64,000 bases of DNA, from assembly GCA_045119215.1 (NCBI GenBank), contig JBGVDD010000098.1, positions 96,445 through 160,444 on the forward strand, read 5' to 3'. The first letter of the stretch is position 1, and each line of letters opens with the position of its first letter. A program made the translations under genes and the position numbers. This stretch comes from RUG11237 sp045119215 (lineage in GTDB: Bacteria; Bacillota; Clostridia; Lachnospirales; Lachnospiraceae). Below the pieces are notes generated by a model that saw only the letters and a list, made by a program, of their open reading frames with translations, made no database searches and was not told where the DNA came from. Of this stretch, positions 1 to 8,582 are shown piece after piece.

Positions 1-534
1 TACCTAAGTGAAATTCTAAGAGAAAAATATCATTATCAGGTATTACATGACACCACGGAGTTTGATATGAATAATGGCTCTTTAGACAGGAATAAAGCAT
101 ATACTTATGCAGAACAGGAAATTAGTGGATTGTTAAGCCAGTATCCATCTGTTGAGGTAGTGATAGATTTACATAGAGATGCCTGTGGTGAGGGGACAAA
201 ATTTGTCACAGAGTGTAATGGAAAGCCTACAGCCAGATTTATGTTTTTTAATGGTATGAGTAGAACCTGCAACTTAGGGGAGATATCTTATCTGCCCAAT
301 GAATACCGGGAAGATAATATGGCCTTTGCATTTCAGTTACAGCAAAAGGCAGCAAAGTATTATCCGGGGCTTACCAGAAAGATTTACTTAAAAGGATACC
401 GTTATAATCTGCATTTAAAGAGGCGTTGTTTGTTAGTGGAGTGTGGAGCACAGAACAATACTCTTCAGGAAGAAAAAAATGCCATGGAGCCATTGGCACA
501 TATTCTTTCTTTGGTATTGGAAGGAGAAGAATAA
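1..534 (+). CDS. spoIIP: Stage II sporulation protein P, C-terminal part (partial at window start)
   Basis: The frame is open from base 1, so the gene starts outside the window; only the last 177 residues are present. The segment VVIDLHRDA followed by a Gly-rich stretch and a CLLVECGAQNNT-like end matches the SpoIIP N-acetylmuramoyl-L-alanine amidase/endopeptidase domain. In the family this enzyme works with SpoIID to thin septal peptidoglycan and drive engulfment of the forespore. An internal ATG at 67 gives a shorter frame but has no ribosome binding site, and the codons before it continue the family sequence (LREKYHYQVLHDTTEFD). lepA follows, as in many Clostridia. The family call is fairly secure; the start cannot be judged. 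Confidence 0.9.
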   Translation, partial: YLSEILREKYHYQVLHDTTEFDMNNGSLDRNKAYTYAEQEISGLLSQYPSVEVVIDLHRDACGEGTKFVTECNGKPTARFMFFNGMSRTCNLGEISYLPNEYREDNMAFAFQLQQKAAKYYPGLTRKIYLKGYRYNLHLKRRCLLVECGAQNNTLQEEKNAMEPLAHILSLVLEGEE

Positions 535-582
535 TCCTCTTTTCTTATTTTGGAATTTATGATACAATAAACTCTATGCAAT

Positions 583-738
583 GTTACGAATTACCGTATC
601 TGTTCAGAATAACTGAACAGATACGGTAAATCGGGCAATGCTTACGCATGCAAAATTGCCCGATTTTTGTAAAATGTACATTTTCTTACGGTCTCAGCAG
701 TAAATGCTGAGACCTGTACTGAACAGTTACGAATTACC
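583..738 (-). repeat. Dispersed structured intergenic repeat, copy 1 (reverse orientation)
   Basis: Read on the minus strand it contains, in order, GTAACTGTTCAG, a hairpin GGTCTCAGCA-TTTAC-TGCTGAGACC, a spacer ending ACAAAA, a hairpin ATCGGGCAAT...ATTGCCCGAT whose loop holds GCATGCGTAAGC, and a hairpin with CTGTTCAG-n5-CTGAACAG arms. The last hairpin has 15-bp arms at 593-607 and 613-627. The same order occurs at 22662-22795 and 37207-37336. A 13-bp direct repeat GTTACGAATTACC lies at 583-595 and 726-738, at the two edges. The copy fills the spoIIP-lepA gap. Function is unknown; a MITE-like or RNA-level element are both possible. Confidence 0.8.
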
Positions 739-763
739 TATATATACATTAACGGAGGATATT

Positions 764-2575
764 ATGGCACATATTGACCAGAGTAAAATTAGAAATTTCT
801 GCATTGTGGCACATATTGACCATGGAAAATCCACATTGGCAGATAGAATTATAGAAAAAACAGGATTGTTGACCAGCAGGGAAATGCAGGCACAGGTTCT
901 TGATAATATGGATTTGGAAAGAGAACGTGGCATTACGATTAAAGCCCAGGCAGTGCGTATTGTTTATAAGGCAAAAGATGGGGAGGAGTATATCTTTAAT
1001 TTAATTGACACTCCGGGACACGTAGACTTTAACTATGAAGTATCCAGAAGCCTTGCAGCTTGTGATGGCGCTATTTTGGTGGTAGATGCAGCTCAGGGAA
1101 TTGAAGCTCAGACTTTGGCAAATGTTTATCTTGCCCTTGACCATGATTTAGAGGTATTTCCGGTCATCAACAAAATTGATTTACCAAGTGCGGAGCCTCA
1201 AAGGGTCATTGATGAAATTGAAGATGTGATTGGCATCGAGGCACAGGATGCCCCTCAGATTTCCGCAAAAGCAGGAATTAACATCGAAGAAGTATTAGAA
1301 CAGATTGTGAGCAAAATACCTGCACCTACAGGGGATGAAAATGCCCCGTTGCAGGCCTTGATTTTTGATTCCCTCTATGATGCTTACAAAGGAGTCATTG
1401 TATTTTGCCGAATTAAAGAAGGAAAGGTAAAAAAGGGGACTACCATAAGGATGATGGCAACCAAGGCCACTGCAGAAGTAGTGGAAGTTGGATATTTTGG
1501 TGCAGGACAGTTTATTCCCTGTGAGGAATTAAGCGCAGGTATGGTTGGATATATCACAGCCAGTATCAAGAATGTAAAAGATACCCGGGTGGGAGATACT
1601 ATTACAGACAATGACAGACCTTGTGCAGAGCCCCTTCCAGGGTACAAAAAAGTGAATCCTATGGTGTTTTGTGGTTTGTATCCTGCGGATGGAGCTAAGT
1701 ATCCGGATTTGAGGGATGCATTGGAAAAATTACAGTTAAATGATGCAGCACTTCAGTTTGAACCGGAAACTTCTATTGCCTTGGGCTTTGGATTCCGCTG
1801 TGGATTTTTGGGGTTACTGCATTTGGAAATTATCCAGGAACGTCTGGAAAGAGAGTACAATTTAGATTTGGTTACTACAGCCCCAGGAGTAGTATACAAG
1901 GTGCATAAGACCAATGGGGAAGTCATTGAGCTGACCAATCCATCCAATCTTCCAGACCCGTCAGAGATTGATTTTATGGAAGAACCCTTTGTCAGTGCAG
2001 AAATTATGGTTACTAAGGAATATATTGGTCAGATTATGGATTTATGCCAGGAACGCCGTGGTGTCTATATTAGTATGGAATATATTGAGGAAAGTAGAGC
2101 GGTGTTAAAGTATGACTTACCTTTAAATGAAATTATTTATGATTTCTTTGATGCCCTAAAATCCCGTTCCAAAGGATATGCTTCCTTTGATTATGAGATG
2201 AAGGGGTATGAGCCATCTACTTTGGTGAAACTTGATATTTTGATTAATAAAGAAGAAGTGGATGCTCTTTCTTTTATTGTTCATGAGAGCACTGCCTATG
2301 AGCGTGGAAGAAGGATGTGTGAGAAGCTAAAAGAAGAGATTCCAAGACATTTATTCGAAATTCCGATTCAGGCTGCCATCGGAAATAAGGTCATTGCCAG
2401 AGAGACAGTAAAGGCAATGCGAAAGGACGTTTTGGCAAAATGTTACGGTGGAGATATCTCTAGAAAGAAGAAACTGTTAGAAAAGCAGAAAGAAGGAAAG
2501 AAGAGAATGCGTCAGGTGGGAAATGTAGAGATTCCACAGAAGGCATTTATGAGTGTATTGAAGCTGGATGAATAG
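764..2575 (+). CDS. lepA: Elongation factor 4 (LepA), ribosome-associated GTPase
   Basis: 603 residues, the usual LepA length. The G1 motif AHIDHGKST lies at residues 16-24, G2/G3 follow (ERGITIKAQ, DTPGH), and NKIDLP is the G4 motif. The LepA-specific C-terminal domain ends with the typical KKLLEKQKEGKKRM region. LepA acts on the ribosome and affects initiation and elongation under stress. The start at 764 is chosen over an upstream ATG at 704 because GGAGG lies at 754-758 with 5 nt spacing and because family sequences begin near MAHIDQ; the 704 extension would run through the intergenic repeat. hemW begins 11 bases after the stop, so the two are co-transcribed. Confidence 0.97.
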   Translation: MAHIDQSKIRNFCIVAHIDHGKSTLADRIIEKTGLLTSREMQAQVLDNMDLERERGITIKAQAVRIVYKAKDGEEYIFNLIDTPGHVDFNYEVSRSLAACDGAILVVDAAQGIEAQTLANVYLALDHDLEVFPVINKIDLPSAEPQRVIDEIEDVIGIEAQDAPQISAKAGINIEEVLEQIVSKIPAPTGDENAPLQALIFDSLYDAYKGVIVFCRIKEGKVKKGTTIRMMATKATAEVVEVGYFGAGQFIPCEELSAGMVGYITASIKNVKDTRVGDTITDNDRPCAEPLPGYKKVNPMVFCGLYPADGAKYPDLRDALEKLQLNDAALQFEPETSIALGFGFRCGFLGLLHLEIIQERLEREYNLDLVTTAPGVVYKVHKTNGEVIELTNPSNLPDPSEIDFMEEPFVSAEIMVTKEYIGQIMDLCQERRGVYISMEYIEESRAVLKYDLPLNEIIYDFFDALKSRSKGYASFDYEMKGYEPSTLVKLDILINKEEVDALSFIVHESTAYERGRRMCEKLKEEIPRHLFEIPIQAAIGNKVIARETVKAMRKDVLAKCYGGDISRKKKLLEKQKEGKKRMRQVGNVEIPQKAFMSVLKLDE

Positions 2576-2586
2576 CAGAGGTGACA

Positions 2587-3765
2587 ATGAAAAAAAATTT
2601 AGGTCTTTATCTTCACATTCCATTTTGTGTAAAAAAATGTGCTTACTGTGATTTCTTATCTTTTTCAGCAGATGATAGTATAAAACAGTGTTATGTAGAG
2701 AAACTGTGTAGTGAAATAAAAGAGCGTTCCGTCTTTTTTAAGGAATATTGTGTGGATACCATATTCTTTGGAGGCGGAACGCCTTCACTTTTACAGAATC
2801 GTCAGATTCGTCAGCTGATGAGAGTGATACACCAGTCCTTTTGTATTACAAAGGATGTGGAAATTACCATGGAAGCAAATCCGGGAACTGTGGATTATGA
2901 AAAATTAGTTGTGATGAAGGAAAGTGGTATTAACAGAATTAGCTTTGGAGTGCAGTCCTTTTTAGAACAGGAACTAAAACTTCTAGGTAGAATCCACAGT
3001 GTAGAGCAGGTGTATCAGGCAGTGGAAGAAGCAAGATGTGCCGGTTTTGACAATATCAATATTGATTTAATTTCTGCCTTACCCTATCAAAACTTAGAAC
3101 AATATTCCTATTCTTTAAAACAGGCAATTTTGTTGCAACCACAGCATATTTCAGCTTATGGCCTGATGATTGAGGAAGGCACTTTGTTTTATGATAGGTA
3201 TGGAAAGGAAGAAGAAAGACGTAGGGAAGGTACTCAGTGTGAAGACTCTATTCTTCCCACAGAAATTTTAGAACGTCAAATTTACGAATATACAAAGGAA
3301 ACTTTAAAGCAGGCAGGATATGCCCAGTATGAAATATCAAATTATGCAAAAAAGGATTGTGAGTGTAAGCATAATTTAAAATATTGGGATAGAGAGGAAT
3401 ACTTAGGTCTGGGGCTTGGGAGTTCTTCTTTTGTGGAAGAATGCAGATTTCAAAATCCGGTGATTATGGAGGAATATTTTCAGACAGATTTCAAGCTTCC
3501 TTTGGAAAGCTATGCCTTGGAGCTGCAAAAACTTACTAGGGAGGATGCTATGAGTGAGTTTATGTTTTTAGGTCTGCGAAAACGGAAGGGAGTTTCAAAA
3601 CAAAAATTCTATCAGTGTTTTGGGATGGATTATGAGAGGATTTATCCTAAGGTTCATCAAAGGCTGAAAGAAGAAGGTATGATAGCAGAAGATGGAGATT
3701 TTGTTTATCTTACTGACAGGGGTATTGATGTAAGTAACTACTGTATGGAATTGTATTTACTTTAG
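2587..3765 (+). CDS. hemW: Radical SAM heme chaperone HemW (coproporphyrinogen oxidase-like)
   Basis: 392 residues with the radical SAM cysteines C14, C18 and C21 in HIPFCVKKCAYCDF, then FGGGTPSLL and a Gly-rich SAM-binding region, and a C-terminal HemN-like domain (MFLGLRKRKGVS). HemW proteins bind heme and deliver it to targets; older annotations call them oxygen-independent coproporphyrinogen III oxidase. A GTG at 2581 is in frame, but AGAGGTG at 2577-2583 looks like the ribosome binding site for the ATG at 2587, so that start is preferred. It directly follows lepA, a common pairing in Firmicutes. No hrcA follows; a convergent sigma factor gene does. Confidence 0.93.
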   Translation: MKKNLGLYLHIPFCVKKCAYCDFLSFSADDSIKQCYVEKLCSEIKERSVFFKEYCVDTIFFGGGTPSLLQNRQIRQLMRVIHQSFCITKDVEITMEANPGTVDYEKLVVMKESGINRISFGVQSFLEQELKLLGRIHSVEQVYQAVEEARCAGFDNINIDLISALPYQNLEQYSYSLKQAILLQPQHISAYGLMIEEGTLFYDRYGKEEERRREGTQCEDSILPTEILERQIYEYTKETLKQAGYAQYEISNYAKKDCECKHNLKYWDREEYLGLGLGSSSFVEECRFQNPVIMEEYFQTDFKLPLESYALELQKLTREDAMSEFMFLGLRKRKGVSKQKFYQCFGMDYERIYPKVHQRLKEEGMIAEDGDFVYLTDRGIDVSNYCMELYLL

Positions 3766-3801
3766 TTTTGAAAGATAAAGCATTATTTAGGTGCTTATAG
3801 T

Positions 3802-4419
3802 TTATAGAAAGAAGGGGCGGAGTTTTTTTATGGCTCCGTTTTCTATTCTGGAAATGTAAGAGCGCGAAATGCCCAGTACGGTGGACAGTTCTTGCTGAGT
3901 CTTGGGAATTTGACCGAAAAGACCATATCGGTGAATTAAAATATATTGTTCCCGTTTGGAAAGGGTAGAAAGATTTTCATAAAGTTTTTTGATATTCTCA
4001 ACTTGTTCTATATGGGTGTAGGGATCATCAGCATGATTTCCGATGACCTCCATCAAGATGATTTCACAACCCTCCGAGTCGGCGTTAATGGTATCCATGA
4101 GGGAGATATTTTTGTCGTGTTTTTTTTGTCCCCTTAAATACATGAGCAGTTCATTTTCGATGCAGCGGGAGGCATAAGTTGCCAGACGGCAGTTTTTTTG
4201 TGGATCAAAACTTTGAACTGCTTTGATTAAGCCGATGGTTCCCATGGAAAGCATATCCTCTGTATCATTGGAGTTTAAGGGATATTTTTTTACCATATGG
4301 GCCACGAGACGAAGATTGTGGAGTATCAGCTTTTCCATGGCTTGTGTGCTTCCAGCCTGGTAGTCGGATAAAAGCTGTTGTTCCTCATCTTTGGTGAGGG
4401 GTTTTGGAAAAGCTTTCAA
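3802..4419 (-). CDS. sigK: Sporulation sigma factor SigK, late mother-cell sigma, without pro-sequence
   Basis: 205 residues with sigma-70 region 2 (EKLILHNLRLVAHMVKKY, DMLSMGTIGLIKAVQSFD) and region 4 with a helix-turn-helix (TQQELSTVLGISRSYISRIE). The sequence beginning FPKPLT and the HNLRLVAHMVKKY block resemble sigma-K best. The start codon is TTG (minus strand, 4419-4417), supported by GGAGGTG at 4424-4430. No in-frame start lies further upstream, so the protein starts where mature B. subtilis sigma-K starts, with no membrane-anchoring pro-peptide. A CATAAAAT sequence upstream (4447-4454) resembles a sigma-E -10 box, but I see no clear -35. It is convergent with hemW and runs the same way as the helicase upstream. 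Confidence 0.88.
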   Translation of the reverse strand: MKAFPKPLTKDEEQQLLSDYQAGSTQAMEKLILHNLRLVAHMVKKYPLNSNDTEDMLSMGTIGLIKAVQSFDPQKNCRLATYASRCIENELLMYLRGQKKHDKNISLMDTINADSEGCEIILMEVIGNHADDPYTHIEQVENIKKLYENLSTLSKREQYILIHRYGLFGQIPKTQQELSTVLGISRSYISRIENGAIKKLRPFFL

Positions 4420-4515
4420 AATGGCACCTCCGTAAGTCTTTACTATATTTTATGAAAAAACTTTGCGAAAGTGCCATTGTTTTGCTTTTTACTTTATCTA
4501 TTTTTTCTGCTTTTT

Positions 4516-6096
4516 CTATTTTCTGTTTGCAGGTTCAATATTGATTTCTTTCCCTTTTATTTTTACATGTTCCATAGCTGAAAGTACTTCATGGGCAAAT
4601 TCTGTAGGAACTTCCACAAAGGTATATTTATCAAAGATATCAATGGTACCTACCAGTTTTCCAGGCATACCGCTTTCACCGGCGATGGCACCTAAAATAT
4701 CACTTGGCCGGATGTTCTGTTTTCTTCCAACGTTGATGAACAGACGAACCATGCCATCTTCTGCGCCGGTATCTCCAAAATCGGTAATATTTCCTTCACT
4801 TAAATCATTTCCCAGAGAAGATTTTAGGAAGGCAGCAGCTAATTCTAAGCTGGAATAGTCTTCATTGTTAATATGCTCTTCAATAATATTAATCATACTT
4901 GTTAAATCCTCATTTTTGATAATATTGGTGAGGTTTTTCAAGATTTTATCGGTTTTTGTACTATTTACATCATCCAAAGATGGGATTGGCTGAGCCTTAA
5001 TCTTGGTCTTGCAATAGCGCTGGATATCTTTTAATTTGTAGATTTCCTTTCCCCAGATAAAGTTGAAGGCAACTCCTGTTCGTCCGGCACGTCCGGTACG
5101 TCCGATACGGTGCACATAGTATTCTTCATCCTGAGGTAAATCGTAGTTAAAGACTGCTTCCACGTCGTCTACATCAATTCCTCTGGCAGCAACATCAGTG
5201 GCTACCAAAATCTCGGTACGTCCATTTCTAAAGCTATTCATAACCCTGTCGCGCTGGGATTGTTTTAAATCCCCATGAAGTCCCTCGGCAAAATATCCTC
5301 GTCCCTGCAGTGCAGACACAAGTTCGTCCACCATACGCTTGGTATTGCAGAAAACAAGAGACAGCTTTGGATCATAAATATCTAAGAGGCGGCAGAGAAC
5401 CTCTTCTTTTTTCTTTGGGCGGACTTCATAGTAAAACTGGTCGATGCTTGGTACCGTAAGCTCTTTTTTTACTACCTTGATAATCTGCGCATCCTTTTGA
5501 AATTTTTTAGTAATTTCCAAAATAGGTTTTGGCATAGTGGCAGAGAACAAAATTGTTTGGCGTTCCTCTGGGATTTTAGAAAGAATGGTTTCCATATCTT
5601 CACGGAATCCCATATTTAGCATTTCGTCTGCTTCATCCATAACAATGGTGTGAACCTGGTTAAATTTTACTGTCTTTCGCTCCATGTGGTCCATGACACG
5701 CCCGGGAGTACCGATGACAACCTGCACACCGTTCTTTAAGGAACGAATTTGCTTCACAATATCCTGACCACCGTAAACAGGGAGGATTTTTAAACCGTGC
5801 ATGAATTTTGACAAATTTCTCATTTCTTCTGCAACCTGAATGGCCAGTTCTCTGGTGGGGCACAGAACAATCGCCTGGAGGTGTTTATTGGATATATCTA
5901 TCTTTTGTAATAAGGGGATACCGAAGGCAGCGGTTTTACCGGTACCGGTTTGTGCCTGTCCTAATACGTCTCCTCCTTCCATGATAACGGGAATGGATTT
6001 TGTCTGAATAGGAGTGGCCTCCTCAAAGCCCATTTCAGTAACACCACGTAGAATTTTTGGGTCTAAATTAAGTTCATCAAATCTAACTGTTTCCAT
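4516..6096 (-). CDS. DEAD-box ATP-dependent RNA helicase of the DeaD/CshA type with DbpA-like RNA-binding domain
   Basis: 526 residues. The helicase core shows the Q-motif region (GFEEATPIQTKSIP), Walker A AQTGTGKT, PTRELA, DEAD, SAT and HRIGRTGRAG. After about residue 370 comes a linker, then a C-terminal module (MVRLFINVGRKQNIRPSDIL...FVEVP) resembling the DbpA/CsdA RNA-binding domain that targets structured RNA. Such helicases unwind RNA in ribosome assembly, mRNA decay and cold adaptation. The start has AAGGAG a few bases upstream. The mRNA leader reaches to about 6192 and carries a terminator-shaped hairpin (6152-6186), suggesting attenuation. cshA or deaD would both be reasonable names. 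Confidence 0.93.
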   Translation of the reverse strand: METVRFDELNLDPKILRGVTEMGFEEATPIQTKSIPVIMEGGDVLGQAQTGTGKTAAFGIPLLQKIDISNKHLQAIVLCPTRELAIQVAEEMRNLSKFMHGLKILPVYGGQDIVKQIRSLKNGVQVVIGTPGRVMDHMERKTVKFNQVHTIVMDEADEMLNMGFREDMETILSKIPEERQTILFSATMPKPILEITKKFQKDAQIIKVVKKELTVPSIDQFYYEVRPKKKEEVLCRLLDIYDPKLSLVFCNTKRMVDELVSALQGRGYFAEGLHGDLKQSQRDRVMNSFRNGRTEILVATDVAARGIDVDDVEAVFNYDLPQDEEYYVHRIGRTGRAGRTGVAFNFIWGKEIYKLKDIQRYCKTKIKAQPIPSLDDVNSTKTDKILKNLTNIIKNEDLTSMINIIEEHINNEDYSSLELAAAFLKSSLGNDLSEGNITDFGDTGAEDGMVRLFINVGRKQNIRPSDILGAIAGESGMPGKLVGTIDIFDKYTFVEVPTEFAHEVLSAMEHVKIKGKEINIEPANRK

Positions 6097-6151
6097 ATAT
6101 TCTCCTTATATTTTATACTAAGTAGTATTTGCGATACTATTATAATGTTGC

Positions 6152-6186
6152 AAAAAAAGGGAGCATATCTAAAAAGATATGTTCCC
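6152..6186 (-). terminator. Terminator-like hairpin in the 5' leader of the DEAD-box helicase gene
   Basis: On the minus strand the arms GGGAACATATCT and AGATATGCTCCC (6186-6175 and 6170-6159, 12 pairs including G:U) are followed directly by seven T. No minus-strand gene ends here, because the gene to the right (6431 onward) runs the other way. The hairpin therefore lies inside the helicase leader, just after the predicted transcript start. It has the form of a Rho-independent terminator and could act as an attenuator. Confidence 0.7.
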
Positions 6187-6198
6187 CAACGTTTAGTT

Positions 6199-6227
6199 AT
6201 AATAACAGAATCTGAGAAAGAAATCAA
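6199..6227 (-). promoter_or_regulatory. Predicted sigma-A promoter of the DEAD-box helicase gene
   Basis: On the minus strand, TTGATT (6227-6222), a 17-base spacer and TATTAT (6204-6199) fit a vegetative promoter. The transcript would start near 6192, immediately before the hairpin at 6152-6186. A second TATAAT on the same strand near 6140-6145 lacks a good -35. The whole gap 6097-6430 is A/T-rich and holds only divergent promoter signals, this hairpin and a small TAGTAT...ATACTA dyad. Confidence 0.55.
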
Positions 6228-6275
6228 TGAAAAATGTGAAAAAAGTAATAGTTTTATAAAAATATAAGAAAAAAC

Positions 6276-6304
6276 TTGCATTCTATAAAATATGGTAGTA
6301 ATAT
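6276..6304 (+). promoter_or_regulatory. Predicted sigma-A promoter of the hemolysin III-like gene
   Basis: TTGCAT at 6276-6281, a 17-base spacer and TAATAT at 6299-6304 (TATAAA overlaps at 6302-6307) form a plausible vegetative promoter reading right. It is divergent from the helicase promoter at 6199-6227. The start codon it would serve is at 6431, so a leader of about 120 bases is implied. Nothing else is recognisable in that leader. Confidence 0.45.
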
Positions 6305-6430
6305 AAACATAACGTAGTTTTAAAAACTACATGTAAAATTGTATCAAACCACTTAAAACTTAACATAATAAGAACAAGAGGATTGATACCTTTGAGATAA
6401 AAATATGTGTTTAGAAAGGAAGTAGGTATT

Positions 6431-7102
6431 ATGAAAGAGAACAACAGGAAACTGAAAGATCCGGGAAGCGCTATTACCCATTTTATCGCAATGCTTATGG
6501 CTGGTTTTGCGGCAATACCCCTTTTGTTGAAAGCCTCCCAGAGAGAAAGTAGTGTTTATGTGGTATCTTTGGGGATTTTTATCTTTAGTATGATGCTGTT
6601 GTATGCAGCCTCCACTACCTACCATTCCCTTGATATTTCAGAGAAGGTAAATAAGACGTTAAAGAAGATTGACCATGCCATGATTTCAGTGATGATTGCA
6701 GGCAGCTATACACCGGTGTGTCTGATTGTACTAAAAGATAAGCTTGGCCTTATGATGTTAGCTATTGTGTGGGGCATCGCCTTGGTGGGAATTATCGTAA
6801 AGTTATTCTGGGTTACCTGTCCAAAGTGGTTTTCTTCTGCATTGTATATTGGTATGGGATGGACCTGCGTCATAGGATTTACCAAGATTTTACACGCCTT
6901 GGAACCAGCGGCCTTTGGATGGCTGCTTGCAGGTGGAATTATCTACACCATTGGTGGTATCATTTACGCATTGAAGCTTCCTATTTTCAACAGCAGACAC
7001 AAGAACTTTGGCAGTCATGAAATCTTTCACTTGTTTGTCATGGGCGGAAGTGTGTGTCACTTTATCTGCATGTATGCTTATGTGGTGAATATGCCCATGT
7101 AA
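6431..7102 (+). CDS. Hemolysin III / PAQR-family seven-helix membrane protein (YqfA/YplQ type)
   Basis: 223 residues with about seven hydrophobic segments. The block SSTTYHSL... and KIDHAMISVMIAGSYTP in the first half, with SHEIFHLFVMGGSVCHF at the C-terminus, are the metal-binding Ser/Asp/His positions of the HlyIII/PAQR superfamily. These membrane proteins are thought to be hydrolase-like; the bacterial role is poorly known, and the hemolysin name comes from one B. cereus protein. A GTG at 6407 is in frame, but the ATG at 6431 is preceded by AAAGGAAG and matches the family start. It is a single-gene transcript ending at the terminator shared with the PRPP synthetase gene. Confidence 0.88.
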   Translation: MKENNRKLKDPGSAITHFIAMLMAGFAAIPLLLKASQRESSVYVVSLGIFIFSMMLLYAASTTYHSLDISEKVNKTLKKIDHAMISVMIAGSYTPVCLIVLKDKLGLMMLAIVWGIALVGIIVKLFWVTCPKWFSSALYIGMGWTCVIGFTKILHALEPAAFGWLLAGGIIYTIGGIIYALKLPIFNSRHKNFGSHEIFHLFVMGGSVCHFICMYAYVVNMPM

Positions 7103-7123
7103 TAAAATTGAATATGAATGGTT

Positions 7124-7163
7124 AAAAAAAGAGGATGCACCCTTCATAGTGCATCCTCTTTTT
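7124..7163. terminator. Bidirectional Rho-independent terminator
   Basis: The arms AAAAAGAGGATGCAC (7126-7140) and GTGCATCCTCTTTTT (7149-7163) pair perfectly around an 8-base loop. A runs on the left and T runs on the right let the hairpin terminate both the hemolysin III-like gene and the convergent PRPP synthetase gene. Confidence 0.9.
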
Positions 7164-7181
7164 CATATCATCGTTCAAGAA

Positions 7182-8351
7182 TTATAATCCACGTTTTGCT
7201 AAAAGCTCACGAATCTTATCTGTTGGGTTGATTACCTTGCTGGTAGAAATATCATGATTTAAGGTATCAATGATAGAAGCAAGGAATTTTGTCATATCGG
7301 CCTCTGCATAATATGGTTTTTCAAAAATAGCAGGGGTTCTATAGTTTAGGTTGGTGGTAATCACCAGGTCAATATACCCCTTTTCGTAATATTCATCAAA
7401 GGCTTTGAAACCGTTGGTAAAGAGACCGAAGGTGGTACAGATAAATACACGTTTGGCACCACGTTCTTTTAAACGCTTTGCAGTGTCTAGCATACTGTCA
7501 CCGGAAGAAATCATATCGTCGATGATAATCACATCTTTTCCTTCTACGGAATCCCCAAGGAACTCATGGGCTACAATTGGGTTCTTTCCATTTACGATGG
7601 TAGAGTAATCACGGCGCTTGTAGAACATACCCATATCAACGCCCAAAACATTGGAGAAGTATACTGCTCTGTGCATAGCTCCTTCATCCGGGCTGATAAT
7701 CATTAAATGCTTGTTGTCAATCTGTAAGTCTGGTACACGGTTTAATAAAGTCTTTAAGAACTGGTACTGAGGAGTAAAGTTGTCAAATCCCTTTAAAGGA
7801 ATGGCATTGTTTACTCTTGGGTCATGGGCATCAAAAGTAATGATATTGGAAACACCCATCTGTGCAAGTTCTGTCAAAGCCAGAGAACAGTCTAAAGATT
7901 CTCTCTTGGTACGCTTGTGCTGACGGCTTTCATACAAAAATGGCATAATTACGTTGATACGGTGAGCCTTACCGGTAGCAGCAGAAATCAAACGCTTTAA
8001 ATCCTGATAGATATCATCCGGTGACATATGATTTTCGTGTCCACATACAGTATAAGTCAGGCTGTGGTTACATACATCAGCCATGATGTACAAATCACAT
8101 CCACGAATGGATTCAAAGTAATTTCCCTTTGCCTCTCCACTTCCAAAACGTGGACAGTCGGATTTCACAATATAGTTGTCTGACACATATCCATTAAATT
8201 GGATGACGTCTGATTTGGAAAATGGTGTTTCCTTACGGAAAGAGACAAGGTAGTCATTGACCCCCTGGGCTAATTCCTGGCAGCTTTTGTGTACAGCAAG
8301 CTTTAAGGGAGCAACGGGTGTTAAGTTTTTCAGTTGGTTAAAATCAGGCAT
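7182..8351 (-). CDS. prs: Ribose-phosphate pyrophosphokinase (PRPP synthetase), long clostridial form
   Basis: 389 residues, about 70 longer than the classical enzyme. It makes PRPP from ribose 5-phosphate and ATP for purine, pyrimidine, His, Trp and NAD synthesis. Two phosphoribosyltransferase-like halves are visible, with the ribose-phosphate site region SRQHKRTKRESLD, the flexible FDAHDPRVNN segment and the PRPP-binding loop VIIIDDMISSGDSM near residue 275 (DMIDTAGT in classical enzymes). AGGAGG lies 11 bases before the ATG, slightly far, but no closer in-frame start exists. The 231 bases between this gene and the divergent PP-loop gene hold no other recognisable feature. Confidence 0.93.
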   Translation of the reverse strand: MPDFNQLKNLTPVAPLKLAVHKSCQELAQGVNDYLVSFRKETPFSKSDVIQFNGYVSDNYIVKSDCPRFGSGEAKGNYFESIRGCDLYIMADVCNHSLTYTVCGHENHMSPDDIYQDLKRLISAATGKAHRINVIMPFLYESRQHKRTKRESLDCSLALTELAQMGVSNIITFDAHDPRVNNAIPLKGFDNFTPQYQFLKTLLNRVPDLQIDNKHLMIISPDEGAMHRAVYFSNVLGVDMGMFYKRRDYSTIVNGKNPIVAHEFLGDSVEGKDVIIIDDMISSGDSMLDTAKRLKERGAKRVFICTTFGLFTNGFKAFDEYYEKGYIDLVITTNLNYRTPAIFEKPYYAEADMTKFLASIIDTLNHDISTSKVINPTDKIRELLAKRGL

Positions 8352-8582
8352 TGAATTTGAAACCTCCTATGTAATTTTTATTGTTGTCACACTTTACTTT
8401 TAATATTTTAGTAAGTGTCTTTCTACTTCACTTTACAATCGAAAATATCATATCATTTCGAAGAAATATCGTCAAGAATATACATCCAGGAAAATAATTT
8501 TTTCTCAATCTGATATATAATTCCATCACATTTCAATTTTAAACTCCTACTGTCAGTTGTCAGAGAACAAAGGAGGATGAAT

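Noticed and set aside
704..763. N-terminal extension of LepA from ATG 704
   Set aside because: It runs through the intergenic repeat and is not homologous; the GGAGG at 754-758 sets the start at 764.
3828..3860. Weak hairpin CGGAG...CTCCG with T-rich tail at the end of hemW transcription
   Set aside because: Only five pairs, with a T run in the loop, and it lies inside the sigK coding end, so I do not call it a terminator.
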